Below are positions 42,517-50,837 of a DNA stretch of 53,473 nt, piece after piece; position 1 is the stretch's first letter; every line of letters begins with the position of its first letter. Position numbers and translations under genes: made by a program. Source of the stretch: Planctomycetota bacterium. Lineage in GTDB: Bacteria > Planctomycetota > Phycisphaerae > Phycisphaerales > SM1A02. The stretch is from contig QWPV01000011.1 in NCBI GenBank assembly GCA_003671055.1, positions 1 to 53,473 of the forward strand. Direction: 5' to 3'. Under the pieces are notes generated by a model. It saw only the letters and a list, made by a program, of their open reading frames with translations. It searched no databases and was not told the DNA's origin.

Positions 42517-44030
42517 CAGCATCAGCCACGACAGCAACGACAGCCACGCCATTTTCTGCAAAGAGCGATGACTTCGCAACCTACTCCACCGCACGCAACT
42601 GGATCAATGATCAGTGGTGCGATCCAGTTGCCGCAAGCAGTACGCAAGATGTTCTCAATCCTCGATTCGGCAAGTCGATCGCTCAAGTGCGACTCGGAAG
42701 CAGCGCGGATGTTGATCGTGCAGCGAAGGCTGGCGAAGCAGCGGTGGGCGCGTGGAGCAAGTGGCCGATTCGTGATCGCGCGCATGTGATGTATCGCTTG
42801 CGAGAGTTGATGGTTGCGAATCTCGAAGAACTCTCGTGGCTGCTCTCGCACGAAAACGGCAAGATTTTCAGCGAAGCAAAGGCAGAAGTGGAGAAGGGCA
42901 TCGAGTGCGTGGAGTACGGATGCTCGTTGCCTAATCTCGCAGCGGGCGGTCAACTCGAAGTGAGTCGAGGCGTCGCATGCGAGGTGACCTTCGAAGCGCT
43001 CGGTGTGGTTGCAGGCATCACGCCATTCAACTTCCCGATGATGGTGCCGCTGTGGATGCTTCCGCAAGCGCTTGTCGGAGGAAATGCATTTATTCTGAAG
43101 CCGAGCGAACGCGTGCCGCTCTCGACGATGCGCCTTGCGGAGTTGCTCAAGCAAGCAGGACTTCCCACTGGAGTCTTCAGCATCGTGCAAGGTGGACGCG
43201 ATGTGGTGGAAGCACTGTGTGATCACCCCTCGATCAAGGCGCTCGGATTTGTGGGAAGTACGAAGGTCGCGAAGTTGGTCTACGCACGCGCGAGTGCAGA
43301 GGGCAAGCGCGCGCTCTGCTTAGGTGGCGCGAAGAATCACTTAATCGTGGTGCCTGATGCGGATGTCGAACTCACGACTGAGAATGTCGTCGCGTCCTTC
43401 ACAGGTTGTGCAGGACAACGATGCATGGCTGCGAGTGTCTTGCTTGCGGTGGGTGATGTGCATCACATCGTGGATGGAGTTCGAGCGCGTGCGGCGAAGA
43501 TCACGCCCGGCAAGGATCTCGGTCCAGTCTCAAGTCAAGCGGCGCGCGATCGAATCTCGGGATACATCGATGCTGCGGAACGCGCTGGCGCGACTATTCT
43601 GCTTGATGGTCGTCGCGCGAACGCAGTTGCGGGCGGCTACTGGATCGGACCGACGATCATCGACAATGTGACGACGGAAATGTCAGTTGCACACGAAGAG
43701 ATCTTCGGTCCCGTGCTCAGCATCATTCGCGTGCCGACGCTTGAGCGCGCAATTGAAATTGAGAACGCGAGTCCATACGGAAACGCGAGCAGTATCTACA
43801 CGAGTAGTGGCGACATCGCGCGGCGCGTGATTGCCAGCGTTGAAGCCGGCATGTGTGGCGTGAACATCGGTGTCCCTGTGCCGCGCGAACCCTTTGGTTT
43901 CGGCGGATGGAATGATTCCTGTTTTGGTCACGGCAACATGACGGGCTGGGATGGCTATCGATTCTGGACACGACAGCGAAAGATCACAAGCAAGTGGGCG
44001 CTGCAGCATGATCGCAATTGGATGAGTTGA
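42513..44030 (+). CDS. mmsA: CoA-acylating methylmalonate/malonate-semialdehyde dehydrogenase
   Basis: The product has 505 residues from ATG 42513. It belongs to the aldehyde dehydrogenase superfamily, with NAD-binding TPFNFPMMVPLWMLPQALV and GFVGSTKVAK, and the catalytic Cys in FTGCAGQRCMAASV; the GQRCMA sequence is typical of the CoA-dependent MmsA/IolA group. It converts malonate or methylmalonate semialdehyde to acetyl-CoA or propionyl-CoA with release of CO2. This ends the pyrimidine pathway by joining it to central metabolism. The next gene, an aminotransferase, starts 7 bp later and acts just before it in the pathway. Confidence 0.93.
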   Translation: MTASATTATTATPFSAKSDDFATYSTARNWINDQWCDPVAASSTQDVLNPRFGKSIAQVRLGSSADVDRAAKAGEAAVGAWSKWPIRDRAHVMYRLRELMVANLEELSWLLSHENGKIFSEAKAEVEKGIECVEYGCSLPNLAAGGQLEVSRGVACEVTFEALGVVAGITPFNFPMMVPLWMLPQALVGGNAFILKPSERVPLSTMRLAELLKQAGLPTGVFSIVQGGRDVVEALCDHPSIKALGFVGSTKVAKLVYARASAEGKRALCLGGAKNHLIVVPDADVELTTENVVASFTGCAGQRCMAASVLLAVGDVHHIVDGVRARAAKITPGKDLGPVSSQAARDRISGYIDAAERAGATILLDGRRANAVAGGYWIGPTIIDNVTTEMSVAHEEIFGPVLSIIRVPTLERAIEIENASPYGNASSIYTSSGDIARRVIASVEAGMCGVNIGVPVPREPFGFGGWNDSCFGHGNMTGWDGYRFWTRQRKITSKWALQHDRNWMS

Positions 44031-44037
44031 AACACCG

Positions 44038-45384
44038 ATGAACGCAACACCTTCTCTTGGAACGATGGGCTCGCGCGAGATGATCGACGCGTGCATGCAG
44101 CACAGCCTCTTTTCGTGGAGCGCGACAGGTAAGGTCGATCCGATACCGATCGCGCGAGCGGAGGGGATCTATCTCTACGGTCCAGAAGGGCAACGCTGGA
44201 TTGACTTCAACAGTCAACTCATGAGCGTGAACATTGGTCATGCGCATCCGAAGGTTGTGCAAGCCATTCAAGAGCAGGCCGCGACGCTCGCGTATGCGTA
44301 TCCTGGAATGGCGACGGAGATTCGTGCGCGACTTTCACTGCGTCTTGCCGAACTCCTACCGGGAAACCTCAACACATTCTTCTACACACTTGGCGGCGCT
44401 GAGGCCAACGAGAACGCGATCAAGGCTGTGCGGCTCTACACCGGACGCCACAAGATTCTCGCGCGCTATCGCAGTTACCACGGCGCAACGAATGGCGCGA
44501 TCTCGCTCACAGGTGATCCAAGGCGTTGGCCAACCGAACCAGGAATGCCTGGCGTTGTGCGCGTGATGGATCCGCGTCCCTACGAGTTCAGCTTTGGTTC
44601 AACGGATGAAGAGATCGTCGCGAACAATCTGACGTATCTCGAAGAAGTGATTCAGTACGAGGGCCCCAAAAACATTGCCGCGATGTTCATCGAAACAGTG
44701 ACGGGCACGAACGGAATATTGCCGCCGCCAAAGGGTTATTTGAAGGGATTGAAGACGCTGCTCGAGAAGTACGGCATCTTGCTCGTCTGCGATGAAGTGA
44801 TGTGTGGTTGGGGACGCACGGGAAAACTCTTCGCCTTCGAACATGGCGACATCGTTCCCGACATCTGCACGATGGCGAAGGGACTCACCAGTAGCTACTT
44901 GCCGCTCGGTGTGATGGCGGTTTCGGATCCAATCGCGAATCACTTCCGCGAAAACGTTTTCTGGGGCGGACTCACCTACAACGCGCATCCACTTTGCATG
45001 GCATGCGCGCTTGCTGCGGTGAATGTGATTGTTGAAGAGAAGCTCGTCGAAAACTCTGCACGCATGGGCGACGTGATGCACAAGCACATGGAAAGGCTCG
45101 CAGCGAAGCATCGATGCGTGCGCGAGCATCGCAACATCGGACTCTTCGGATTGATCGAACTCCGTAAGAACTCGGCGGGCGAGCGCCTTGTCCCGTACGG
45201 CGGAAGTCATCCCGTCATGGGCAAGCTCGGAAAGTTCCTCAAAGACAACGGCCTCTTCACCGTGCTGCAGTGGAGCACCGTGATGTGTAATCCACCGCTC
45301 ACCATCACCGAAGAGCAGATGCAAGTCTCGTTCGAGATCATTGACCGAGGCCTCACCATCGTCGATGAAGTCTTCGAGCAGTGA
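44038..45384 (+). CDS. Class III aminotransferase (probably beta-alanine / 3-aminoisobutyrate)
   Basis: The 448-residue product is a PLP-dependent fold-type I class III aminotransferase: GHAHPKVVQAIQEQ, the cofactor region FYTLGGAEANENAIKAVRLY, LLVCDEVMCGWGRTGKLFAF, and the Schiff-base Lys in CTMAKGLTSSYLPLG. It transfers the amino group of beta-alanine or 3-aminoisobutyrate to a keto acid, making the semialdehyde used by MmsA. The specificity is inferred from its position in the island; the family also includes other omega-amino acid transaminases. It is the last gene of the plus-strand operon and converges with the NCS1 permease. Confidence 0.9.
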   Translation: MNATPSLGTMGSREMIDACMQHSLFSWSATGKVDPIPIARAEGIYLYGPEGQRWIDFNSQLMSVNIGHAHPKVVQAIQEQAATLAYAYPGMATEIRARLSLRLAELLPGNLNTFFYTLGGAEANENAIKAVRLYTGRHKILARYRSYHGATNGAISLTGDPRRWPTEPGMPGVVRVMDPRPYEFSFGSTDEEIVANNLTYLEEVIQYEGPKNIAAMFIETVTGTNGILPPPKGYLKGLKTLLEKYGILLVCDEVMCGWGRTGKLFAFEHGDIVPDICTMAKGLTSSYLPLGVMAVSDPIANHFRENVFWGGLTYNAHPLCMACALAAVNVIVEEKLVENSARMGDVMHKHMERLAAKHRCVREHRNIGLFGLIELRKNSAGERLVPYGGSHPVMGKLGKFLKDNGLFTVLQWSTVMCNPPLTITEEQMQVSFEIIDRGLTIVDEVFEQ

Positions 45385-45420
45385 GATCGCTTGTCGGTGC
45401 TGATCCCAACATTGAGTTGC

Positions 45421-46968
45421 CTATCGCATGCGGTCGTGGCGGGTGGGGCTGAACATCCAGTGCACTGCCGCAGCGAGAATTACGCCTGAAAACCAGGCGT
45501 ATGGATAGATCGCGTCCCAGAAATTTGGTTCGCCACCAAGCAGTTTCACGCTCTTCAGAAATCCGGGAACGCTTGGCGCGACTCCGATGACGAGCGCGAG
45601 CATCGCAATCCAATTGATACCCGCGTAGCGGCCTTTCGTGCGATAGAGGTCTGGAACATCGAGCGTGCGCTTTCGCAACATCCAATAGTCCACGATCATG
45701 ATGCCTGCGATTGGACCGAGTAGTGCGGAGTATCCAATGAGCCAATTGAAGATGTAGACATCGGGGCTCGCGAGCAACTTCCACGGCATGATGAGAATGC
45801 CGATGACTCCTGTGATCACGCCGCCTGTCTTGAATGAAATCCATCGCGGTGCGATGTTGGAGAAGTCGTTCGCTGGGCTCACAACATTCGCTGCGATGTT
45901 CGTACTGATCGTTGCGATGGCGACACCGACGAGGCTGAGGATCGCGATGACGATGCGTGTCGTCGGATCGGCGAGAAGTGGTGCAGACAGACCAGTGGGT
46001 GGCGTTGCGCTCGTGATGTGGCCTAAGACAACAACGGGATCCCACAGCGTCTTCGGATCGCAACCGGAGAGCACCGTCTCCGATGCACTCGTGATGATGA
46101 CTGCCATCGCGCTGAACGCGAGCATCGTGGTTGGAAGTCCGAGTGCCTGTCCCCACATCTGCTGCTTCTGACCTTTGCCGAAGCGAGTGAAGTCTGGGAT
46201 GTTGAGACTCAGGGTCGCCCAGAATCCGATCATGCCGGTGAGTGATGGAACGAACACTCTCCAGAACTCTGCGTTCGTCGTGAATGATGAGGGCCGGTCG
46301 AACATTGGTCCAAGTCCGCCCGCGCGTTGCACCACCCACCACAAGAGCCAGAGCGCGAGGAGCATGATGATGGGCGCCGACCAATTCTCGAAGACGCGCA
46401 CCGCGTTGATGCCGACCAACACGATCACGATGTTGAGCACCCAGAAGATGAAGAACGTGATCATGCTCGGGACTGGAAGTCCGAGGAGCGATGCTCCGCC
46501 GCCGATGTCGTTGAAGGCTGGCCACACCGCGACGAGAAAAATGCGGACGGCTTCGCCACCGATGTAGCACTGGATGCCAAACCATCCACACGCAACGATT
46601 GCACGAAGCAGTGCGGGAACATTCGCGCCGATCGTGCCGAAGCTACTGCGCGCGAGTACAGGAAATGGAATGCCGTACTTCGTGCCAGGGTGCGCGTTGA
46701 GGAGAATTGGAATCAGCACGATCACGTTGCCGACAGCGATGGTGAAGAGCGCTTGCCACCAGTTCATCCCGAGCGCGATCAGTCCGCCCGCGAGCATGTA
46801 GGTTGGAATGCAGTGCGCCATCGCGATCCAGAGCGCGGCGAAGTTGTAGGTGGTCCAGGTTCGGCGCGCAATGGGCGTTGGCGCGAGATCGCCGTTGAAC
46901 AACGGGCTTGAGGCGATGTCGGGCGGCAATTCGGCGAGAGCTTCAGCGGTGAGTTTCGGATCGTGCAA
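45421..46968 (-). CDS. NCS1-family nucleobase:cation symporter
   Basis: The 515-residue product has about twelve membrane segments. It has the NCS1 signatures: WTTYNFAALWIAMAHCIPTY at the start, the first substrate helices (GNVIVLIPILLNAHPGTKYG, then GIPFPVLARSSFG), and SLNIPDFTRFGKGQKQQMWG in the middle. It is related to transporters of uracil, allantoin, hydantoin and cytosine. Next to the reductive pyrimidine operon, and facing it tail to tail, it is probably the uracil or thymine importer. It lies 60 bp downstream of the histidine kinase gene on the same strand, so readthrough from that operon is possible. Confidence 0.9.
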   Translation of the reverse strand: MHDPKLTAEALAELPPDIASSPLFNGDLAPTPIARRTWTTYNFAALWIAMAHCIPTYMLAGGLIALGMNWWQALFTIAVGNVIVLIPILLNAHPGTKYGIPFPVLARSSFGTIGANVPALLRAIVACGWFGIQCYIGGEAVRIFLVAVWPAFNDIGGGASLLGLPVPSMITFFIFWVLNIVIVLVGINAVRVFENWSAPIIMLLALWLLWWVVQRAGGLGPMFDRPSSFTTNAEFWRVFVPSLTGMIGFWATLSLNIPDFTRFGKGQKQQMWGQALGLPTTMLAFSAMAVIITSASETVLSGCDPKTLWDPVVVLGHITSATPPTGLSAPLLADPTTRIVIAILSLVGVAIATISTNIAANVVSPANDFSNIAPRWISFKTGGVITGVIGILIMPWKLLASPDVYIFNWLIGYSALLGPIAGIMIVDYWMLRKRTLDVPDLYRTKGRYAGINWIAMLALVIGVAPSVPGFLKSVKLLGGEPNFWDAIYPYAWFSGVILAAAVHWMFSPTRHDRMR

Positions 46969-46990
46969 TACAGGCCTCCGGAATCAAGGT

Positions 46991-47037
46991 CGGCAAACTC
47001 AATGCGTGGCGATGAATCTCCGGCAAACTCAATGCGT
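46991..47037. repeat. 17-bp direct repeat at the end of the kinase gene
   Basis: CGGCAAACTCAATGCGT occurs at 46991-47007 and again at 47021-47037, 30 bp apart. The second copy contains the kinase stop codon (47029-47031). This looks like a small recent duplication of the gene end into the spacer before the permease gene. Confidence 0.7.
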
Positions 47038-48885
47038 CGCAGGGGCAAGCGCATTCGGAATGCGCAGGATGAAGCACGCACCCGAAGTGCCGGCGCGTAG
47101 AGGGAGAAGCTCGAGTGATCCACCGAGCCCTTGCGCAAGCGCGCGAGAAACTGGAAGCCCGAGTCCGAGACCAACCTGCGTTCCACTCTCACGCCCCGCA
47201 CGATCAAACGGGCGCCAGATTGCGTTCGATGCATGGCGCGGGATTCCCGCACCCTGATCAGAAACTTGCACTTCGAGCGTGCCCTGATCAATGCGGACGC
47301 GCACATCGATGACCGCCTCCATGTCGTTCGCACTCCCGTACTTCGCAGCGTTCTCGATGAGGTTGGCGAGAATTTGCGTCAGCGCATCTCGATCGACGAG
47401 CACCGACGCATCGCCGAGCGAGTTCGTTGTCGAACTCGTTGCGTTCGCTGCGCGTTCTTGCGTGATCACGCTGATGAGCCGAGTGAAGTCCTCCGCATGT
47501 AGCACGCTTGGCGCATGATTGGGCTTCGCGCCGCGTTCGAGTCGCGAGAGACTCAGTACGTTTTCCACAAGATGCGACAGTCGAACGGATTCGCGGCACA
47601 GCGTGTCAAGGCACTCTTGACGGCGCGCTTCGTCAGTAACCATTCCGTCGCGCAGCATTTCTGCGTACAACTGAAAGGTCGTCAGCGGCGTGCGAAGTTC
47701 ATGCGTGACGCTTGACGCAAAGCGAGCCTGTCGGTCGCCGAAGGAAACACTCGTCCACGCAGCGAGTGCGGCAGCGCTGAGTGCGAGAACAGCAGCGCCC
47801 CACGCGAAGAGAAGTGCAGGCGTACTTGACGCGGGCTCGGTGTCGCTGAGCGGGATGATAAAGTCGCCTTGAAGTTCTACCGGAATGCTCGCAAGGCGCG
47901 CGGGCGCGAATCGATCTGCACCTGCTGCGGTCGGTGTGAGTTGCGGATTGTTGGCGAGGTCCGAGACCTGGCTCAGCAGCGATGCGGAGAGTTGCGTCCA
48001 GTCGACGAGAAATCCTTGCACGCGTGATTCGCCTTGCTCGCGAACGCGTCGAACAAACGCCAATTCTGGCGGATCGATGGAGAGCCATGTGGGAATGAGC
48101 GGTCCGATGGTGTCTTCCGCGCTGCCACCAGTTGCCGACGCGAGCATGTCACTCGTCGTAGACGCAACCTTGCCGCGTCCTTGCACGTCTTCAATCTGTT
48201 GTGCTTCATTGGATGCGCGTACTCGCGTTGCGTAGTCATTCAATGGGAGCTTTGAGCCGCCAGAGAGTCCGCCTGTCGCGCGCATCGCGAGCACGCCCGA
48301 CGACTTCTCTTCAACGTCTGCACTCCACGCGCTCGCGATTGCGGCGTTCGAAACTTCAGCTTGCGCCACACAAGCATCGAACGATTGATTCGCGCTTCCG
48401 ATGAGTGACGCAAGACGCTTCAACGACTCTGCGCGTTCCTTCGGCACGCCATCCTTGAAATACTGTCCCTCTGCAAGGTCAAGAAGATTTCCTTCTGGCA
48501 CCTGCGGACTCGTGAGCGTTCCATCCGTGCGCCATTCGAAGTGAAGCGGAATCCATTCAGGCGTTCCTAGCAGCAACGGACTTGGTGAAAGCACTTCGCC
48601 CTTCGGAACAGATTGAAGCAATCGATTCACCGCACCGCTCGGCGAAAGAAACGACGCGTACTCATCAACAGGTCGCGCGGCTTCGCGTGCGAGGCGCGGC
48701 GTCATCCAGCCATCCATACGCCAGAGTGCGAGTCGAATGACTTCTGCGCGTGCAAGATTCGCGCGAGCTGACGCTTGCTGCGCTTCAAGAGTTCGCACAG
48801 CATTCGTCACGAACCAAAGCCCCGCAATCATGATCAGCGCGGCAGCGATGAGCGCGATGAGCCACCATGGACGTTGACGCTTCAC
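47029..48885 (-). CDS. Sensor histidine kinase with large extracytoplasmic domain
   Basis: The 618-residue product has membrane segments near 8-27 and 357-378, leaving a domain of about 325 residues outside. The cytoplasmic part has the dimerisation/phosphoacceptor motif SSVTHELRTPLTTF with His395, the N-box LANLIENAAKYG, and G-boxes SDQGAGIP and GLGLGLPVSRALAQGLGG. It starts with GTG overlapping the response regulator stop (GTGA), so the pair is translationally coupled. The sensing domain has no recognisable fold. It lies downstream of two VWA-protein genes and may be part of the same operon, suggesting that those envelope proteins are linked to the signal or the output. Confidence 0.92.
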   Translation of the reverse strand: MKRQRPWWLIALIAAALIMIAGLWFVTNAVRTLEAQQASARANLARAEVIRLALWRMDGWMTPRLAREAARPVDEYASFLSPSGAVNRLLQSVPKGEVLSPSPLLLGTPEWIPLHFEWRTDGTLTSPQVPEGNLLDLAEGQYFKDGVPKERAESLKRLASLIGSANQSFDACVAQAEVSNAAIASAWSADVEEKSSGVLAMRATGGLSGGSKLPLNDYATRVRASNEAQQIEDVQGRGKVASTTSDMLASATGGSAEDTIGPLIPTWLSIDPPELAFVRRVREQGESRVQGFLVDWTQLSASLLSQVSDLANNPQLTPTAAGADRFAPARLASIPVELQGDFIIPLSDTEPASSTPALLFAWGAAVLALSAAALAAWTSVSFGDRQARFASSVTHELRTPLTTFQLYAEMLRDGMVTDEARRQECLDTLCRESVRLSHLVENVLSLSRLERGAKPNHAPSVLHAEDFTRLISVITQERAANATSSTTNSLGDASVLVDRDALTQILANLIENAAKYGSANDMEAVIDVRVRIDQGTLEVQVSDQGAGIPRHASNAIWRPFDRAGRESGTQVGLGLGLPVSRALAQGLGGSLELLPLRAGTSGACFILRIPNALAPATH

Positions 48886-49592
48886 GCGCGGACCTCCGCG
48901 TCAGCCGCGAGGCGGTAGCCTTTGCCTCGCACGGTTTGGATGACCGCATCAAGGCCCACACTCGCAAGTGATTCGCGCAGTCGTGTCATCTGCATGTCGA
49001 CAGCACGAGTCTCCGCACCGCGTGGATCCACTGCCCATACGACTCGCAACAATTCTTCGCGCGTCACCACTCGCGCGCGATTAGCTGCAAGCATGCGAAG
49101 GACGCTCGCCTCGCGTGTGCTCAGCGTCACCACAGTGCTTGCGCCGCGCGCTTCACATCGCGCGAGATCAATCGTGCCAGCGGGCACTGTGATGTGATGC
49201 ACATCCACAGGTCGCTCCGCACTGCGCCGCAACACGGCGCCAATGCGCGCGAGGACTTCACGCGCGCTGAACGGTTTCACCACGTAATCATCTGCGCCGC
49301 GCTCAAGGCCTTCAACGCGATCACGCTCATCGCCGCGCGCAGTCAACATCACCACGGGCAGTGTCGCGCTCGCGTTGCGAAGGTCTCGAAGCACTTCAAA
49401 TCCATTGCGCCCAGGAAGCATCACATCAAGCAGCACAAGGTCAGGCGACGCTTCGAGGATTTGCGCGAGCGCCGTATCGCCGCGCGCACAGGTGAGTGGG
49501 ATGTAGCCGCCGAAGCGGAGCACATCACACAGTCCTGCGCGAATCGCGTCGTCGTCTTCAACGATCATGACTCTTGGCTTTGCTGCAGTCAT
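48882..49592 (-). CDS. OmpR-family response regulator
   Basis: The product is 236 residues from ATG 49592 (AGGA eight bases upstream); the frame continues to 49670 without value. The receiver domain has the acidic pocket VMIVEDDDAI, the phosphoacceptor Asp in LVLLDVMLPGRNGFEVL, the Thr/Ala switch VVMLTARGDE and Lys in DDYVVKPFSAREVLARI. The C-terminal winged helix (TLSTREASVLRMLAANRARV, then VDMQMTRLRESL and VRGKGYRLA) is of the Trans_reg_C type. It is co-translated with the kinase and starts 19 bp after the VWA gene stop. Target promoters cannot be told from this window. Confidence 0.95.
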   Translation of the reverse strand: MTAAKPRVMIVEDDDAIRAGLCDVLRFGGYIPLTCARGDTALAQILEASPDLVLLDVMLPGRNGFEVLRDLRNASATLPVVMLTARGDERDRVEGLERGADDYVVKPFSAREVLARIGAVLRRSAERPVDVHHITVPAGTIDLARCEARGASTVVTLSTREASVLRMLAANRARVVTREELLRVVWAVDPRGAETRAVDMQMTRLRESLASVGLDAVIQTVRGKGYRLAADAEVRA

Positions 49593-49611
49593 GGTCGTCA
49601 TCCTACTTCGA

Positions 49612-50814
49612 TCACTGCTCCGATTGCACGCGCGCCGGGGTCGCGACAGGTGGAACAACGGGTGGTGCAACTGGAGCAGGAGGTACGAACTGCATTCCCT
49701 TCTTCGTTGCTTGAGATCGAATCGCTTGCTTGAGCGCGTCGTCGAGCGTGACGCCTTGTTCGTTCGCTTGGTTGCGAGCCGCGTTTGCGAGGAACGCCTC
49801 GCGCTTAGTTTGCAGTACCTGAACTTCCGCTTGAATGCGCACGCGTTCTACTTGTTTCGCTGCAAGGATCACCTTCTTCTCCTCAAGTGTTTTGCCCTTC
49901 ATCTCAGCGGGCAGATCCTCGTCCTTGACCTCTTCGATTTTCATTTCGCCAGCGGCGCAACCGTCCACGAGATCCCACGAGCGGTTGTCGTAGATCGCGC
50001 TGCTCTTGGACACAGAGCGCTGTGCGGCGACTCCGGCACCAAGTGACTGCGCATTCGCATCCTGCAATGTTTGATTCGCTGCCGCCGTCGCGCCACGCGT
50101 GCCGCAGGCGAGGTAGGTCGTGTTGATGGTTGCGGAGAGTTCCGCGAGTTGCTTATCGAATGGCGTTTCTGGAACGACCACGCCCGCGCCTTGATCGATG
50201 CAAACAAATTGACCATCCGCAAGTCGCGCGACATCGCCCCAGTTTGCGGCGATGGGATCCGATGCTGTGCCGCAGAAAATACTGTTCACCAGAATTCCGC
50301 GCTCGATGCTCGCTTTGCTCGCGGTTTGATAGGTAACGACTGTGTCTTGATCGGCTGCTTCATTGCCAGCGACAACGATGATGCGAAGCGCGTTTGGGTC
50401 TGTGGACCACGAGAGTGTTTGCGCCGCGGTGTTCACCACGCGTCCCACGAACTCAGTTCCGCCATTTGTATGGAGCGCGAACAACTTTTGCGAGATGAGA
50501 TCGAGATCTTCAGTGAGGCCGGAGTCAACGACAACCCATCCGGTCATCGGGTCGTAGGCATCGCATCCGTAACTCAGTAGTGCAACGCGAACTTCTGGAA
50601 TCGGCTTCGCTGTTGCGAGGTCGTTCACGATGCTCCAGAGGCGAGCCTTCGCGCTGTCGATGAGCCCGTCCATGCTGCCTGAGATGTCGAGGCAGATTGC
50701 GAGTTCAACGACGGGGCGCGCAGCAGGCTTTACCGCGACATCATTTTGCGCAAGTGTTGTGGTGGTGAGAGCGAGAACGGTAGAGGCGAGGATGAGCGTA
50801 GGAATGCGAGTCAT
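49612..50814 (-). CDS. Exported von Willebrand factor type A domain protein
   Basis: The product has 400 residues from ATG 50814, with AAGGAG upstream. It has a signal peptide (LILASTVLALTTTTLAQ), a VWA domain with the metal-ion-dependent adhesion site CLDISGSMDG and the following Thr/Asp positions (TNGGTEFVGR), and a C-terminal region rich in Lys, Glu and Gln that is probably helical (about 300-380) and ends in a Pro-rich tail. The segment AIYDNRSWDLVDG shares YDNR with the preceding VIT-VWA protein (QLAYDNRFYDEQ). It is 23 bp downstream of that gene and 19 bp upstream of the response regulator. A role in an envelope complex with divalent-metal-dependent binding is likely; the partner is unknown. 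Confidence 0.85.
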   Translation of the reverse strand: MTRIPTLILASTVLALTTTTLAQNDVAVKPAARPVVELAICLDISGSMDGLIDSAKARLWSIVNDLATAKPIPEVRVALLSYGCDAYDPMTGWVVVDSGLTEDLDLISQKLFALHTNGGTEFVGRVVNTAAQTLSWSTDPNALRIIVVAGNEAADQDTVVTYQTASKASIERGILVNSIFCGTASDPIAANWGDVARLADGQFVCIDQGAGVVVPETPFDKQLAELSATINTTYLACGTRGATAAANQTLQDANAQSLGAGVAAQRSVSKSSAIYDNRSWDLVDGCAAGEMKIEEVKDEDLPAEMKGKTLEEKKVILAAKQVERVRIQAEVQVLQTKREAFLANAARNQANEQGVTLDDALKQAIRSQATKKGMQFVPPAPVAPPVVPPVATPARVQSEQ

Positions 50815-50837
50815 GGTGAGCTCCTTGGAGTGCGTGA

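Noticed and set aside
45353-46591. Minus-strand open frame of 412 codons
   Set aside because: It overlaps the NCS1 permease in another frame on the same strand; its His/Arg-rich product has no membrane segments or known motif.
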